Shown: one piece after another, positions 48,831-56,053 of the stretch
How the letters are laid out: every line of letters starts with the position of its first letter
How positions within the stretch are numbered: the first letter of the stretch is position 1
From: an uncultured Lachnospiraceae bacterium
Lineage (GTDB): Bacteria > Bacillota > Clostridia > Lachnospirales > Lachnospiraceae
Assembly (NCBI GenBank): GCA_946534145.1
Contig: CAMNCH010000003.1
Span: 1 to 56,053, forward strand
Length of the DNA: 56,053 bases
Direction of reading: 5' to 3'
Program-made: the position numbers and the translations under genes
Notes under the pieces: model-generated
Database searches by the model: none
What the model saw: the letters and a program-made list of their open reading frames with translations, nothing else
What the model was told of the DNA's origin: nothing

Positions 48831-50667
48831 CTTCTTCACCCCCATCCACATAGTATTGAGCCTGAACATTAAACATCTCGCTGTAGGCTCCGCCCTTTTC
48901 CATCAGAGAATCGTGTGTTCCGTATTCAACCAGTTCACCGTCTTTAAACATCGCAACATGTGAGCAGAATTGAGTGGAACTAAGTCTGTGGCTGATGTAT
49001 ATGGCAGTTTTACCGCCTATGAGTTTATCAAAGTCAGCATAGAGTTTAGCCTCAGCAAGAGCATCAAGGGCCGCCGTAGGTTCATCCAGCACTACAACCG
49101 GCGCATTTTTATAAAGTGCTCTGGCCAAAGCAAGCTTCTGCTTCTCTCCTCCGGAAAGATCTACTCCTTCGTCGTAAATTATCTTAAGCAGCTGAGTATC
49201 CACTCCGGCAGGAAGGCTGTCGACTTTTTCTTTCATGCCTGCTGCCTCAAGGCATTCTTTTGCTTTTTCTTTGTCCGTTTCCTCGGGTGTAGCCATTGAT
49301 ACGTTTTCACAAAGCGGATATGCAAAGAGATTAACATCCTGGAATACGGGAGAGAAGAGATTGTAGTATTCTTCTTTGTCGTAACGTGATACATCGGTTC
49401 CGTTTAAATATATCTTTCCTTCGGTCGGCTCGTAGAGTCGCAAAAGAAGCTTAATGAAAGTGGTCTTGCCGGCTCCGTTAAGTCCCACTACCGCAAGGCG
49501 CTCACCGGCTATTACTGTGAGATTAAGATTTTTAAGGGCATAACTGTCAGCCTTCGGATATTTAAAAGAAACGTTTTCAAACTTAAATTCGTAGGTATCG
49601 AACTTCGGTACCGGTATCGTGTTTTCTTCTTTATCGGAATCCAAATCTAAAAAGCTTCTGAAGTCATCAACTTCACGGCTTCTTGCCAAAAGGTTGTTAA
49701 TGTTGTTAAGTAGCGAATTGATATAAGAGAAAAATGTCGCGGAAACTCCGAGATAAAGGCTGAAATTGCCAATGGTCATATTTCCTTGAAATATCGAATA
49801 AATCAACCAGCCATACATTAAAAGCTGGGAAATTATCCACAAAACAGTTCCTATCTGGCCGTTTATCCACCAAATAAGCTGGTTTTTCCTCTCCGCCTCT
49901 ATTCTTTCTTTGTTTAACTCATGGAAACGGTTAACGATATAGTCTTTTAACCCATACATGCGGATATCTTTACCCATTTTGAAATCGGTGGTGAGGTCCT
50001 GCATGTATCCGTTCTTTCTCCACCAAAGTGCAAGCGGGTCCCAGATTTTTGCTTTTGTGACTTTGCCGGTGTGATTGGTAATCAAAAAGTTGATTATGGC
50101 GATAGAAGTCATAATAAGAACCACCGGAACGCTCAGAGTTCCGAGAATACACAAGCCAACCAGAACCACCAGACAATTCTCGGCAATATTCTGAACAGTA
50201 TGCATCATGCCTTCAACACCGTTATTGTTACCGCCGCAGGAATTCTTGGCTTTCTGATAAGTGTCCATTACGTCTGCATCCTCAAGCATTTCATAATCCA
50301 TGGACATACTTATGACGTTGATACCGTTCATCATCTTAAGACGGGCAAAAATCATCTTCCACCATATTACGGCTTCTTGTTTTGTGCGAAGAATTGTTAC
50401 GACTATCTGCGTTACGAAAGTAATACCCAGAATAACAGACAGATTCTTCACTCCCTTATCGTTTGTGACTATATCGATTACGAATTTGGACATAAATGTC
50501 CACAGATAACTCATGGCAGGAGCGGTTACTACTGCTATAAGAATATAGAATTTCAGTTCCGGAGCATGTTTGAACATATGCTTCGTTATGAAGGCAGCAT
50601 TGCCAATCGGATTATAAGTTTTATGAAACCGATTCTTTTCTTCTTCTTTTTTCTCTTTTTTACCCAT
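48820..50667 (-). CDS. ABC exporter half-transporter (first gene)
   Basis: The product of about 615 aa has a charged N-terminus (MGKKEKKEEEKNRF), a six-helix membrane domain and an ATPase domain with Walker A VGLNGAGKTTFIKLLLRLYE, signature DLSGGEKQKLALARAL, Walker B VVVLDEPTAALDAL and H loop YISHRLSS. The catalytic Glu follows Walker B in both half-transporters, so both sites may hydrolyse ATP. ATG 50667 follows TTTGGGG; the in-frame TTG four codons upstream is ignored. It is co-translated with the next gene. The neighbouring regulator-kinase pair may control it. Confidence 0.9.
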   Translation of the reverse strand: MGKKEKKEEEKNRFHKTYNPIGNAAFITKHMFKHAPELKFYILIAVVTAPAMSYLWTFMSKFVIDIVTNDKGVKNLSVILGITFVTQIVVTILRTKQEAVIWWKMIFARLKMMNGINVISMSMDYEMLEDADVMDTYQKAKNSCGGNNNGVEGMMHTVQNIAENCLVVLVGLCILGTLSVPVVLIMTSIAIINFLITNHTGKVTKAKIWDPLALWWRKNGYMQDLTTDFKMGKDIRMYGLKDYIVNRFHELNKERIEAERKNQLIWWINGQIGTVLWIISQLLMYGWLIYSIFQGNMTIGNFSLYLGVSATFFSYINSLLNNINNLLARSREVDDFRSFLDLDSDKEENTIPVPKFDTYEFKFENVSFKYPKADSYALKNLNLTVIAGERLAVVGLNGAGKTTFIKLLLRLYEPTEGKIYLNGTDVSRYDKEEYYNLFSPVFQDVNLFAYPLCENVSMATPEETDKEKAKECLEAAGMKEKVDSLPAGVDTQLLKIIYDEGVDLSGGEKQKLALARALYKNAPVVVLDEPTAALDALAEAKLYADFDKLIGGKTAIYISHRLSSTQFCSHVAMFKDGELVEYGTHDSLMEKGGAYSEMFNVQAQYYVDGGEEDGE

Positions 50668-50678
50668 AACAAACCCCA

Positions 50679-50707
50679 AATATATCTAAATGCATGCTTA
50701 AATGCAA
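50679..50707 (-). promoter_or_regulatory. putative promoter with direct repeats upstream of the ABC exporter
   Basis: Minus strand TTGCAT (50702-50707), 17-base spacer and TATATT (50679-50684). Two GCATTTA copies (50699-50705, 50687-50693), 12 bases apart, overlap it and could be regulator sites. The predicted start would leave almost no leader before ATG 50667, so the exact element is uncertain. Confidence 0.4.
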
Positions 50708-50740
50708 AAGCAAGATGTAGTTATTATACATCTTGCTTTT
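50706..50740 (-). terminator. terminator of psuK-psuG
   Basis: AAAAGCAAGATGTA and TACATCTTGCTTTT form a 14-bp perfect stem around a 7-base loop. Confidence 0.85.
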
Positions 50741-50779
50741 AATGATTACTATCTTTTAATGCAAAATAGCGCTTTTTTG

Positions 50780-51700
50780 TTACATTTTACTGATTTCTAC
50801 TGCTGTTTTGGCAGCAACTGTCGCGTTGTTATATACAAGTTGTATATTGGATTCAAGAGAATCTCCGCCGGTAAGTTCAACTACTCTTGCAAGAAGGAAA
50901 GGTGTGGTAGCCTTGCCCTTGATGCCCTGCTCGACGCTTTCTTTTATAGCCTGGTCGATTGCGGCGTTAATAACTTTATCGTCCATAGCATACTGCTCGG
51001 GGATAGGGTTGGTCAAAAGCATACCGCCGGCCATGCCCAGTTCTTTTTTGGCAACAAATGCTGCTGCAACTTCTGCGGGAGTATCAAGTCTGTAATCTAC
51101 CTTGAATCCTGACTTTCTGGTGTAGAAAGCAGGAAGCTCCTCGGTGCCGTAACCGATTACGGGAACACCCTTGGTCTCAAGATATTCAAGAGTAAGTCCA
51201 AGATCAAGAATTGCCTTGGCACCCGCACATACTACCAAAACAGGTGTCTGTGCAAGTTCTTCAAGGTCTGCGGAAATGTCCATTGTGGTCTCTGCTCCTC
51301 TGTGAACACCGCCGATACCGCCTGTTGCAAATACCTTGATACCTGCCATTGCAGCAATAATCATGGTAGTGGCAACTGTGGTGGCTCCGTCCATTTTCTT
51401 GGATACGATTACGGGAAGGTCTCTTCTGGAAACCTTGGTAACCTTCTGTCCTGTTTTGCCGAGATATTCAATTTCTTCTTTTGAAAGACCTGCCTTGAGG
51501 CGGCCTCCGATAATAGCTATTGTTGCGGGCACTGCGCCGTTGTCTCTTATTACTTTTTCAACATTGAGAGCGGTCTCAACGTTCTTGGGGTAGGGCATTC
51601 CGTGTGAAATGATGGTGGACTCAAGAGCCACAACCGGCTTGCCTTCTTCGATAGCCTTTTTAACTTCCGGGGCTACATCCAGATACGTATTAAATTCCAT
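50780..51700 (-). CDS. psuG: pseudouridine-5'-phosphate glycosidase
   Basis: This enzyme splits the C-C glycosidic bond of pseudouridine 5'-phosphate to give uracil and ribose 5-phosphate. The 306-aa product matches the family throughout: VALESTIISHGMPYPKNVETAL, GAVPATIAIIGGRLKAGLS, SRRDLPVIVSKKMDGATTVATT (active-site Lys region), GIKVFATGGIGGVHRGAE and GMLLTNPIPEQ. Length is typical. It follows the kinase gene by 75 bases; the gap holds two small hairpins. The ribosome site is AGAAGGAT. Uracil released could feed the pyrR-controlled salvage seen at 23958-25886. Confidence 0.96.
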   Translation of the reverse strand: MEFNTYLDVAPEVKKAIEEGKPVVALESTIISHGMPYPKNVETALNVEKVIRDNGAVPATIAIIGGRLKAGLSKEEIEYLGKTGQKVTKVSRRDLPVIVSKKMDGATTVATTMIIAAMAGIKVFATGGIGGVHRGAETTMDISADLEELAQTPVLVVCAGAKAILDLGLTLEYLETKGVPVIGYGTEELPAFYTRKSGFKVDYRLDTPAEVAAAFVAKKELGMAGGMLLTNPIPEQYAMDDKVINAAIDQAIKESVEQGIKGKATTPFLLARVVELTGGDSLESNIQLVYNNATVAAKTAVEISKM

Positions 51701-51775
51701 AATCCTTCTTTCTCCTATCTATAATAAAGCACTGAGCACTTTACTATCTCATTAAAGCGGATATAGATCCGTTCT

Positions 51776-52702
51776 TTACATTAATCCGGCCCTCTTAAGC
51801 ACCGATTCAATGTTTAAGTTTTCATTGATGGTGGTGGTGCTTTCGCAAGCGATGGATGCTGCTGCAAGACCTACAAGAGCAGTTTCTTTTAACGACATCT
51901 CTTTAATGTAGGCGTAAGCGAAACCTGCCATCATGGCATCTCCCGCACCTGTCGCATTAACAAGCTTGCAGGGGAGATTTCTTACGTGAAATCCGTTCTT
52001 TTTGTCTGCAATATATAATCCGTCTTCGCCAAGAGTGAGGGCTACGTTCTTAACTCCCGCATCGAGAAAGACCTTTACAGCCTTCTCCAAAGTCTCATCT
52101 TCGGAGGCTTCTACCTTAATGCCGGTAAGAATACGTGTCTCTAATGCATTTGGTGTTACGGCATAGAGTCCTGATAAAGAAGGCAGCAATCTAGCGGCCT
52201 TAGTGCAGGAAACCGGGTCTGCAAAAATCGGAACCTTACACTTTTTGGTAAGGAATGCGATACTTTCTGTCGGAATGTTGGTATCTACAACCACAAGTTT
52301 TGCCTTATTAATCTCGGGAAGTCTTTTCTCAAGATATTCGGGCGTAATATTCTTGTAAATGTTCATGTCGCTTATTGCCACAGACATGTCTCCGTTATTA
52401 TTGGCAATAAACAAGTAAGAAGATGTGGCATCATCGGGACACTTGCAGTATCCTTCTATGTCAATCCCCAGTTCGTTACAGCTGTCGATGATTTTTTTAC
52501 CGTTATCATCATCGCCGATGGCTGTAATAAGTTTAACTTTAAGGCCCAAAAGGGTCATGTTGTGGGCAATGTTACGCCCTACTCCGCCAAGAGAAATAAT
52601 AATTCTCCCGGGATTTGAGTCTCTTGGAATCAGTGGTGCGTCGGGCTTGCCGCCTATGTCGACGTTAACACCGCCAATGACTACGCAATAATCTTTCTCC
52701 AT
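51776..52702 (-). CDS. psuK: PfkB-family pseudouridine kinase
   Basis: The 308-aa ribokinase-fold protein has the N-terminal substrate motif VIGGVNVDIGGKPD and GGVGRNIAHNMTLLG. The C-terminal signature is VNATGAGDAMMAGFAYAYI, whose Asp is the catalytic base. Adjacent psuG makes pseudouridine the likely substrate: the kinase makes pseudouridine 5'-phosphate for the glycosidase. Start ATG follows GGAGAAG. Repeat copy B ends 25 bases upstream of the start codon and so lies in or over its leader. No clear nucleoside transporter is next to the pair. Confidence 0.92.
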   Translation of the reverse strand: MEKDYCVVIGGVNVDIGGKPDAPLIPRDSNPGRIIISLGGVGRNIAHNMTLLGLKVKLITAIGDDDNGKKIIDSCNELGIDIEGYCKCPDDATSSYLFIANNNGDMSVAISDMNIYKNITPEYLEKRLPEINKAKLVVVDTNIPTESIAFLTKKCKVPIFADPVSCTKAARLLPSLSGLYAVTPNALETRILTGIKVEASEDETLEKAVKVFLDAGVKNVALTLGEDGLYIADKKNGFHVRNLPCKLVNATGAGDAMMAGFAYAYIKEMSLKETALVGLAAASIACESTTTINENLNIESVLKRAGLM

Positions 52703-52727
52703 ACTCTAACTTCTCCATCTCTTTCCC

Positions 52728-52826
52728 AATCATCGGATTGCTTAATGATGCAATCCGAGATTGTATGCGGTCGCCATATGTCTGCCCGAGCAAGCTCGGC
52801 AGCCGCATGGCTCGTCGCTACACAAA
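52728..52826. repeat. 99-bp structured intergenic repeat, copy B
   Basis: Same orientation and 95 of 99 bases as 23808-23906. Differences are at 52777 (T for A), 52792 (A for G, in the tetraloop), 52807 (A for T) and 52821 (C for T). 52777 and 52807 face each other in the middle helix, so the pair changes from A-T to T-A. 52821 faces A52765, a mismatch on the plus strand but a U-G wobble if the minus strand is transcribed. It lies between the CofE-like gene terminator and psuK. A TACAAT inside it (minus) could serve as a -10. Confidence 0.9.
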
Positions 52827-52829
52827 TAG

Positions 52830-52877
52830 AAAGACCCGTGTATAAGCCATAAAGATAAGGCTATACCCCGGGTCTTT
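52830..52877 (-). terminator. terminator-like hairpin of the CofE-like gene, abutting repeat copy B
   Basis: AAAGACCC and GGGTCTTT close a long stem that continues with TATAAGCC/GGCTATA. In the minus direction it is followed by CTATTTGTG, only a poor T run, which belongs partly to the repeat edge. Confidence 0.65.
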
Positions 52878-52884
52878 GAACAGC

Positions 52885-54078
52885 TTATTCGTTTGTATAA
52901 TTGTCAAAATAGCCCTGAATCAAAATAATGGGCGTTCCCTTATCTCCCGAACCGGATGTCAGGTCGCAAAGGGAACCGATTAAATCGGTAAGTTGTCTCG
53001 GTGTGGTGCCCTGCGAAGCCATATTACCTTTTAAATTCTCATCCTTGGTCCTGATCTTTTCGCTAATGGCCTGCTTTAATGCTTCGCCCGAAAGGTTGGC
53101 AAAATCATTGTCCGCAAGATACTTAAGCTTAAGCTCATTGGGCGTTCCGATAAGTCCGTCCGTATACGCGGGTGAAACAACCGGGTCCGCAAGTTCCCAA
53201 ATCTTACCCTGAGGATCCTTGAAGGCTCCGTCGCCGTATACCATTACTTCCACGTGCTTGCCTGTTTTTTCAAGGAACTTCTGCTGTATTTCTGTAACGA
53301 GGCCCTTACAGTCCTTGGGGAAAAGTTTTATTTTTTCTTCCGTGGATTTGTTGGAGCCCAATAATCCGTACTGATCGTTGTAACCGCTTCCGTCTACAGA
53401 TGAGGTAAGAATATCATCAAGTCCGCATACGATTTTGGCACCGCTGTTACGTAATATTCTTTTGGTACGAACTCGTGTATGAATATCACAGTTGATTACT
53501 TTCTCCGTATAATCAAGGATGGTCTTGGCGCGGTTGGCAAAAATAATCTCTGCTTCACAGCCCTCGCCTTGAATAAGGTCCAGATAATACTGAACATAAT
53601 CAACACCGGTAAATTCGTGTTTGTTCTCTCCAAAGAGTTCTCTGTATTTTTCGTAGGTAAGTACATCCGAATAAGGATTAACGCCGGCTTCATCGAGCTG
53701 GTCGTATGTCAGAAGAGAATTACCTACTTCATCACTGGGGTAGCTGAGCATCAATACTATCTTCTTACAGCCCCTTGCTATTCCCTTTAAGTTAACTGCA
53801 AAACGGTTTCTGGAAAGAATCGGGAAAATAACTCCGACAGTCCCTCCTCCAAGTTTCGCTCTGACATCTTTTGCGATATCATCAATTGTTGCGTAATTGC
53901 CCTGAGCTCTGGCAACAACAGATTCTGTTATGGCTACAACATCTCTGTCTCTAAGTGAAAAACCTTCACTTTCCGCAGCTGCTAAAACACTGTCAACGGT
54001 AATCTTAACAAGGTCATCACCCTCACGGATAATGGGACCTCTGATACCTCTTGAAACAGTTCCCACAAGTCTTTGCAT
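52885..54078 (-). CDS. CofE-like (coenzyme F420:L-glutamate ligase family) protein
   Basis: The product of about 397 aa resembles the F420 ligase (CofE/FbiB N-terminal) fold: GTVSRGIRGPIIREGDDLVK, DRDVVAITESVVARAQGNY, and a late VMVYGDGAFKDP stretch. CofE adds glutamate to F420-0 in archaea and actinobacteria. Firmicutes of this type are not known to make F420 and no other cof genes are in the window, so a different amide-bond substrate is likely. The protein is longer than CofE (about 250 aa), with an inserted middle part of about 150 residues. ATG 54078 follows GAGAGGG. It has its own promoter and an operator-like palindrome. Confidence 0.75.
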   Translation of the reverse strand: MQRLVGTVSRGIRGPIIREGDDLVKITVDSVLAAAESEGFSLRDRDVVAITESVVARAQGNYATIDDIAKDVRAKLGGGTVGVIFPILSRNRFAVNLKGIARGCKKIVLMLSYPSDEVGNSLLTYDQLDEAGVNPYSDVLTYEKYRELFGENKHEFTGVDYVQYYLDLIQGEGCEAEIIFANRAKTILDYTEKVINCDIHTRVRTKRILRNSGAKIVCGLDDILTSSVDGSGYNDQYGLLGSNKSTEEKIKLFPKDCKGLVTEIQQKFLEKTGKHVEVMVYGDGAFKDPQGKIWELADPVVSPAYTDGLIGTPNELKLKYLADNDFANLSGEALKQAISEKIRTKDENLKGNMASQGTTPRQLTDLIGSLCDLTSGSGDKGTPIILIQGYFDNYTNE

Positions 54079-54106
54079 TATATTCCCTCTCTGTATATCA
54101 ATTATC

Positions 54107-54124
54107 GGTTTGTGCACACAAACC
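54107..54124. promoter_or_regulatory. operator-like inverted repeat at the CofE-like gene promoter
   Basis: GGTTTGTG and CACAAACC are perfect 8-bp arms with a 2-base centre. They lie just downstream of the -10 element, in the expected early transcribed region, where a repressor would block initiation. Confidence 0.5.
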
Positions 54125-54133
54125 TACATTGTC

Positions 54134-54162
54134 ATTATACACGCAAAACATTATAAAATAAA
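54134..54162 (-). promoter_or_regulatory. promoter of the CofE-like gene
   Basis: Minus strand TTTATT (54157-54162), 17-base spacer and a perfect TATAAT (54134-54139) preceded by GTG (extended -10). Confidence 0.65.
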
Positions 54163-54200
54163 GCAGTTACGCATGTATTAAATAACGTACATAATCTTTG

Positions 54201-54884
54201 TTATACTCTCTTTTTTATTTTTGCAACCAAAGAATTATCAACGCGGTAAGATTCTTTCATCTTTTGGATGGCCTTGTTAAAAGTCCAGTCATCAAGATGG
54301 TTGTCGGGTGAATTCATGTATGAAAGAACTTTATCGGGGAACTTGGCCATTGCTGTGGCTACTGCCCAGGCTACACCCATTCTGGAATAATAGGAATCCG
54401 TATAAAGAGAATCTAAGACATCAATAATTCTGTCGATATATTCCTCATTTAAAAACTGGCTCATTAACATTACTGCGACGACGCGAACCTCAAATTCTTT
54501 GTTGGAGTCCTTAAACTCCATAAGAAGACTATAGGTTTCTTTAGGATATTTTCTTGCGATTTTAAAAGTCTGGCACAAAGAATCATTTACTGACCAGTCA
54601 TGAATGGTAGGAATGAACTTACGCATGTAGTCAAGCAGTACATTAATGTCATCTTTCGCATAACCTATAACAAAGGCTTGTAGCGTTTCCATTTCAAATG
54701 TATCCATGGGATTATTGTCCAAAAACCATCTGTAGTCTTCTTTTGCTATGGCTTTGGCAAGATTTCTTAAATCAGGAAGTTTAACGCCGCAGGAAGGTTT
54801 TGCGGTTGGATTAAGCTTAACCATTAATTCAGGATTATGGCCGGACATCTTGCGGATTTCTTCTTTGATTGATTCTATAGTCAT
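54201..54884 (-). CDS. DNA alkylation repair protein, AlkD-like HEAT-repeat glycosylase
   Basis: A 227-aa all-helical protein with the AlkD/AlkC pattern: GVKLPDLRNLAKAIAKE near the N-terminus, the WSVNDSLCQTFKIARKYP segment (Trp/Asp region of the family), FEVRVVAVMLMSQFLNEEYID, MGVAWAVATAMAKFPDKVLSYM and a final LDDWTFNKAIQKMKESYRV. AlkD removes positively charged alkylated bases. Its start overlaps the stop of the upstream YYHAS protein by four bases (ATGA), so both are made together. Length fits the family. Confidence 0.9.
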   Translation of the reverse strand: MTIESIKEEIRKMSGHNPELMVKLNPTAKPSCGVKLPDLRNLAKAIAKEDYRWFLDNNPMDTFEMETLQAFVIGYAKDDINVLLDYMRKFIPTIHDWSVNDSLCQTFKIARKYPKETYSLLMEFKDSNKEFEVRVVAVMLMSQFLNEEYIDRIIDVLDSLYTDSYYSRMGVAWAVATAMAKFPDKVLSYMNSPDNHLDDWTFNKAIQKMKESYRVDNSLVAKIKKRV

Positions 54885-55456
54885 GATAAACCCTCCAGTA
54901 TTTCGGGAAATTTTCCTTTTAAGAAAAATCGGTATTCGGGATGTTCTGTGGCTTCTTTGTACTCACTAATTATTATCTGATTAAGCCAGTTCTTTCTTTT
55001 TACAATGAATTCTTCGTAAGGTGTTATACGAATCAAGCCGCTTTTATGTGCTTTCATAATTTCTTCATACGCATCAGATATTTTCTCGCATGAAAAAGGT
55101 TTAACAGGCATACTTGATACAAACGCATGAGGAATACTAACCTGAGAAGAATCATCGGGAATGGATGAGCAAGTATAAATGTAACCGGGAGTATTTTTGT
55201 ATGTTTCGGCTAAAGCGTTTGGGTAATATTCTTCAATTCGGAGAACTCCATCGGGATCAAAACCGTATGGACCCCATTTCTGAAATGTACCGCTATAATT
55301 ATATCCGTTTTCCCTGCAGTACTTCTCTACGGCGTTGCATAAATAAACAAGAACATTTTCTCGCCTGTCGGAAAAATAAACTAATGGTCGTCCATGCTCG
55401 GAAAGATGCGGTTGAAGAATTGAAATGTTGGGAGTTTGCGATGCATGATAGTACAT
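54881..55456 (-). CDS. unrecognised protein beginning YYHAS, possible ADP-ribosyltransferase-like fold
   Basis: I cannot name the family with certainty; similar Firmicutes proteins are annotated as hypothetical. The 191-aa product starts MYYHASQTPNISILQPHLSEH, then RPLVYFSDRRENVLVYLCNAVEKYC. A short N-terminal strand with a His, followed by an I-x-x-L-x-P turn and a VYFS strand, is the arrangement of the NAD-binding part of ADP-ribosyltransferase-like folds. No complete H-Y-E triad is clear. It is the first gene of a two-gene unit with the AlkD-like gene. Start follows AGGAGG by six bases. Confidence 0.7.
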   Translation of the reverse strand: MYYHASQTPNISILQPHLSEHGRPLVYFSDRRENVLVYLCNAVEKYCRENGYNYSGTFQKWGPYGFDPDGVLRIEEYYPNALAETYKNTPGYIYTCSSIPDDSSQVSIPHAFVSSMPVKPFSCEKISDAYEEIMKAHKSGLIRITPYEEFIVKRKNWLNQIIISEYKEATEHPEYRFFLKGKFPEILEGLS

Positions 55457-55494
55457 TGTTACCTCCTATATAAGAATATTATACAAAAGAATGG

Positions 55495-55525
55495 AAAAAG
55501 AAAAAACCTTGAAAAATCAAGGTTT
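55495..55525 (-). terminator. terminator of the tRNA cluster
   Basis: On the minus strand AAACCTTGA and TCAAGGTTT form a 9-bp stem with a 4-base loop, followed by TTTTCTTTTT. It lies 11 bases after tRNA-Phe. Confidence 0.85.
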
Positions 55526-55536
55526 AAATAAAAACA

Positions 55537-55609
<73 letters not shown>

Positions 55610-55615
55610 ATAGAG

Positions 55616-55689
55616 TAGCGGGAATAGGATTTGAACCTATGACCTTCGGGTTATGAGCCCGACGAGCTTCCAGACTGCTCCATCCCGCG
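55616..55689 (-). tRNA. initiator tRNA-fMet (anticodon CAT)
   Basis: 74-base cloverleaf. The anticodon stem has three consecutive G-C pairs (TCGGG-CTCATAA-CCCGA) and position 1 is unpaired, both initiator hallmarks. Here C1 faces U72 instead of the usual A72. T loop TTCAAAT; discriminator A. Confidence 0.93.
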
Positions 55690-55714
55690 ATATTAAGTTA
55701 TGTCCGAAGACTAG

Positions 55715-55796
55715 TGGATGGGGGTGGATTCGAACCACCGAAGCAATTTGCAGCAGATTTACAGTCTGTCCCCTTTGGCCACTCGGGAACCCATCC
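55715..55796 (-). tRNA. tRNA-Tyr (anticodon GTA)
   Basis: 82-base class II tRNA with a long variable arm (TGCAAATTGCTTC region), acceptor GGATGGG/CCCATCC, anticodon loop CTGTAAA, T arm GGTGG-TTCGAAT-CCACC. Confidence 0.96.
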
Positions 55797-55811
55797 ATAT
55801 TTATTTTTATC

Positions 55812-55884
55812 TGGGGCCTATAGGGCTCGAACCTATGACCCTCTGCTTGTAAGGCAGATGCTCTCCCAGCTGAGCTAAGACCCC
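55812..55884 (-). tRNA. tRNA-Val (anticodon TAC)
   Basis: 73-base cloverleaf: acceptor GGGGTCT/AGGCCCC (one G-U), anticodon arm TCTGC-CTTACAA-GCAGA, T arm ATAGG-TTCGAGC-CCTAT, discriminator A. Confidence 0.97.
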
Positions 55885-55899
55885 ATTTCCATAAGGAAA

Positions 55900-55973
55900 C
55901 GACCCCGGCGGGACTCGAACCCGCGACCTCCGCCGTGACAGGGCGGCGCTCTAACCAACTGAGCCACGAGGCC
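55900..55973 (-). tRNA. tRNA-Asp (anticodon GTC)
   Basis: 74-base cloverleaf: acceptor GGCCTCG/CGGGGTC (two G-U), anticodon arm CCGCC-CTGTCAC-GGCGG, T arm GCGGG-TTCGAGT-CCCGC, discriminator G. It is the first tRNA of the cluster within the window. Confidence 0.97.
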
Positions 55974-56053
55974 ATATCTAAAACCTTGACTACTTAACAC
56001 AAAACAGAAGAACTTAACTTCCCAGGATAATCTACACCTTCAAGTGAAGCTCT
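55974..56053. other. unassigned right edge upstream of the tRNA cluster
   Basis: The last 80 bases hold no open frame or tRNA that I can support. They should include the cluster promoter or a spacer after another RNA gene, but no convincing -35/-10 pair is visible on the minus strand. Confidence 0.4.

Noticed and set aside
55990..56030. GGGAAGTTAAG on the minus strand, resembling part of 5S rRNA
   Set aside because: Only about 11 bases match, and the surrounding sequence does not fold or read as 5S rRNA.

Overview
The window looks like a chromosome segment of an anaerobic, motile, polysaccharide-using Lachnospiraceae bacterium of the Butyrivibrio/Pseudobutyrivibrio/Roseburia type. The evidence is the gene content: a DUF6240 protein next to flagellin and FliS, a Tad pilus locus, a GH9 enzyme without signal peptide that resembles Butyrivibrio cellodextrinase, glycogen branching and debranching enzymes, a PyrR leader, and a ThiT transporter under a TPP riboswitch. 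Strong AGGAGG ribosome sites and TTGACA-17-TATAAT promoters are typical of Firmicutes. I assigned the taxon by pattern recognition, not by a search.

Layout. 1-303 is the edge of a foreign or rearranged segment that cuts off the flp pilin gene. 387-4931 (minus) is a Tad pilus assembly operon (prepilin peptidase, TadZ-like, TadA, TadB, TadC, truncated Flp). 5150-9410 (minus) is DUF6240-flagellin-FliS. 9536-14465 (minus) is a large acidic protein plus GlgB. A tRNA-Lys follows, then tatD-rsmA (plus), a hybrid sensor kinase (minus), ilvE (plus) and a GT-C-like membrane protein (minus). 22053-23778 (plus) holds thiN and the TPP-riboswitch-controlled thiT. 23958-26070 (minus) is the pyrR-uraA operon with its attenuator leader. 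26111-34273 (minus) is a five-gene unit: GH9, CopA, glycogen debranching enzyme, HerA-like ATPase, GT2. A surface protein (minus) is followed by rlmI-like/GT-C/GNAT (plus) and a cation antiporter plus TrkA unit (plus). 42271-46854 (minus) is a solute-binding-like sensor protein with response regulator and histidine kinase. 46986-50667 (minus) is a pair of ABC exporter half-transporters. 50780-52702 (minus) is psuK-psuG for pseudouridine breakdown. Then come a CofE-like protein, an AlkD-like protein overlapping an unknown YYHAS protein, and a five-tRNA cluster (Asp-Val-Tyr-fMet-Phe in transcription order).

The most interesting non-coding signal is a 99-bp structured repeat present twice (23808-23906 and 52728-52826). 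Its copies differ at four sites. Two of these form a compensatory A-T to T-A swap in a helix, and a third is compatible with a G-U wobble in a minus-strand transcript. Each copy abuts the terminator hairpin of a minus-strand gene. Other points of interest are the truncated flp gene, a cysteine-containing flagellin, a protein joining a beta-rich domain to a solute-binding domain upstream of a two-component system, an acidic pseudo-AAA protein coupled to GlgB, and operator-like palindromes. No phage, CRISPR array or complete insertion sequence was seen.
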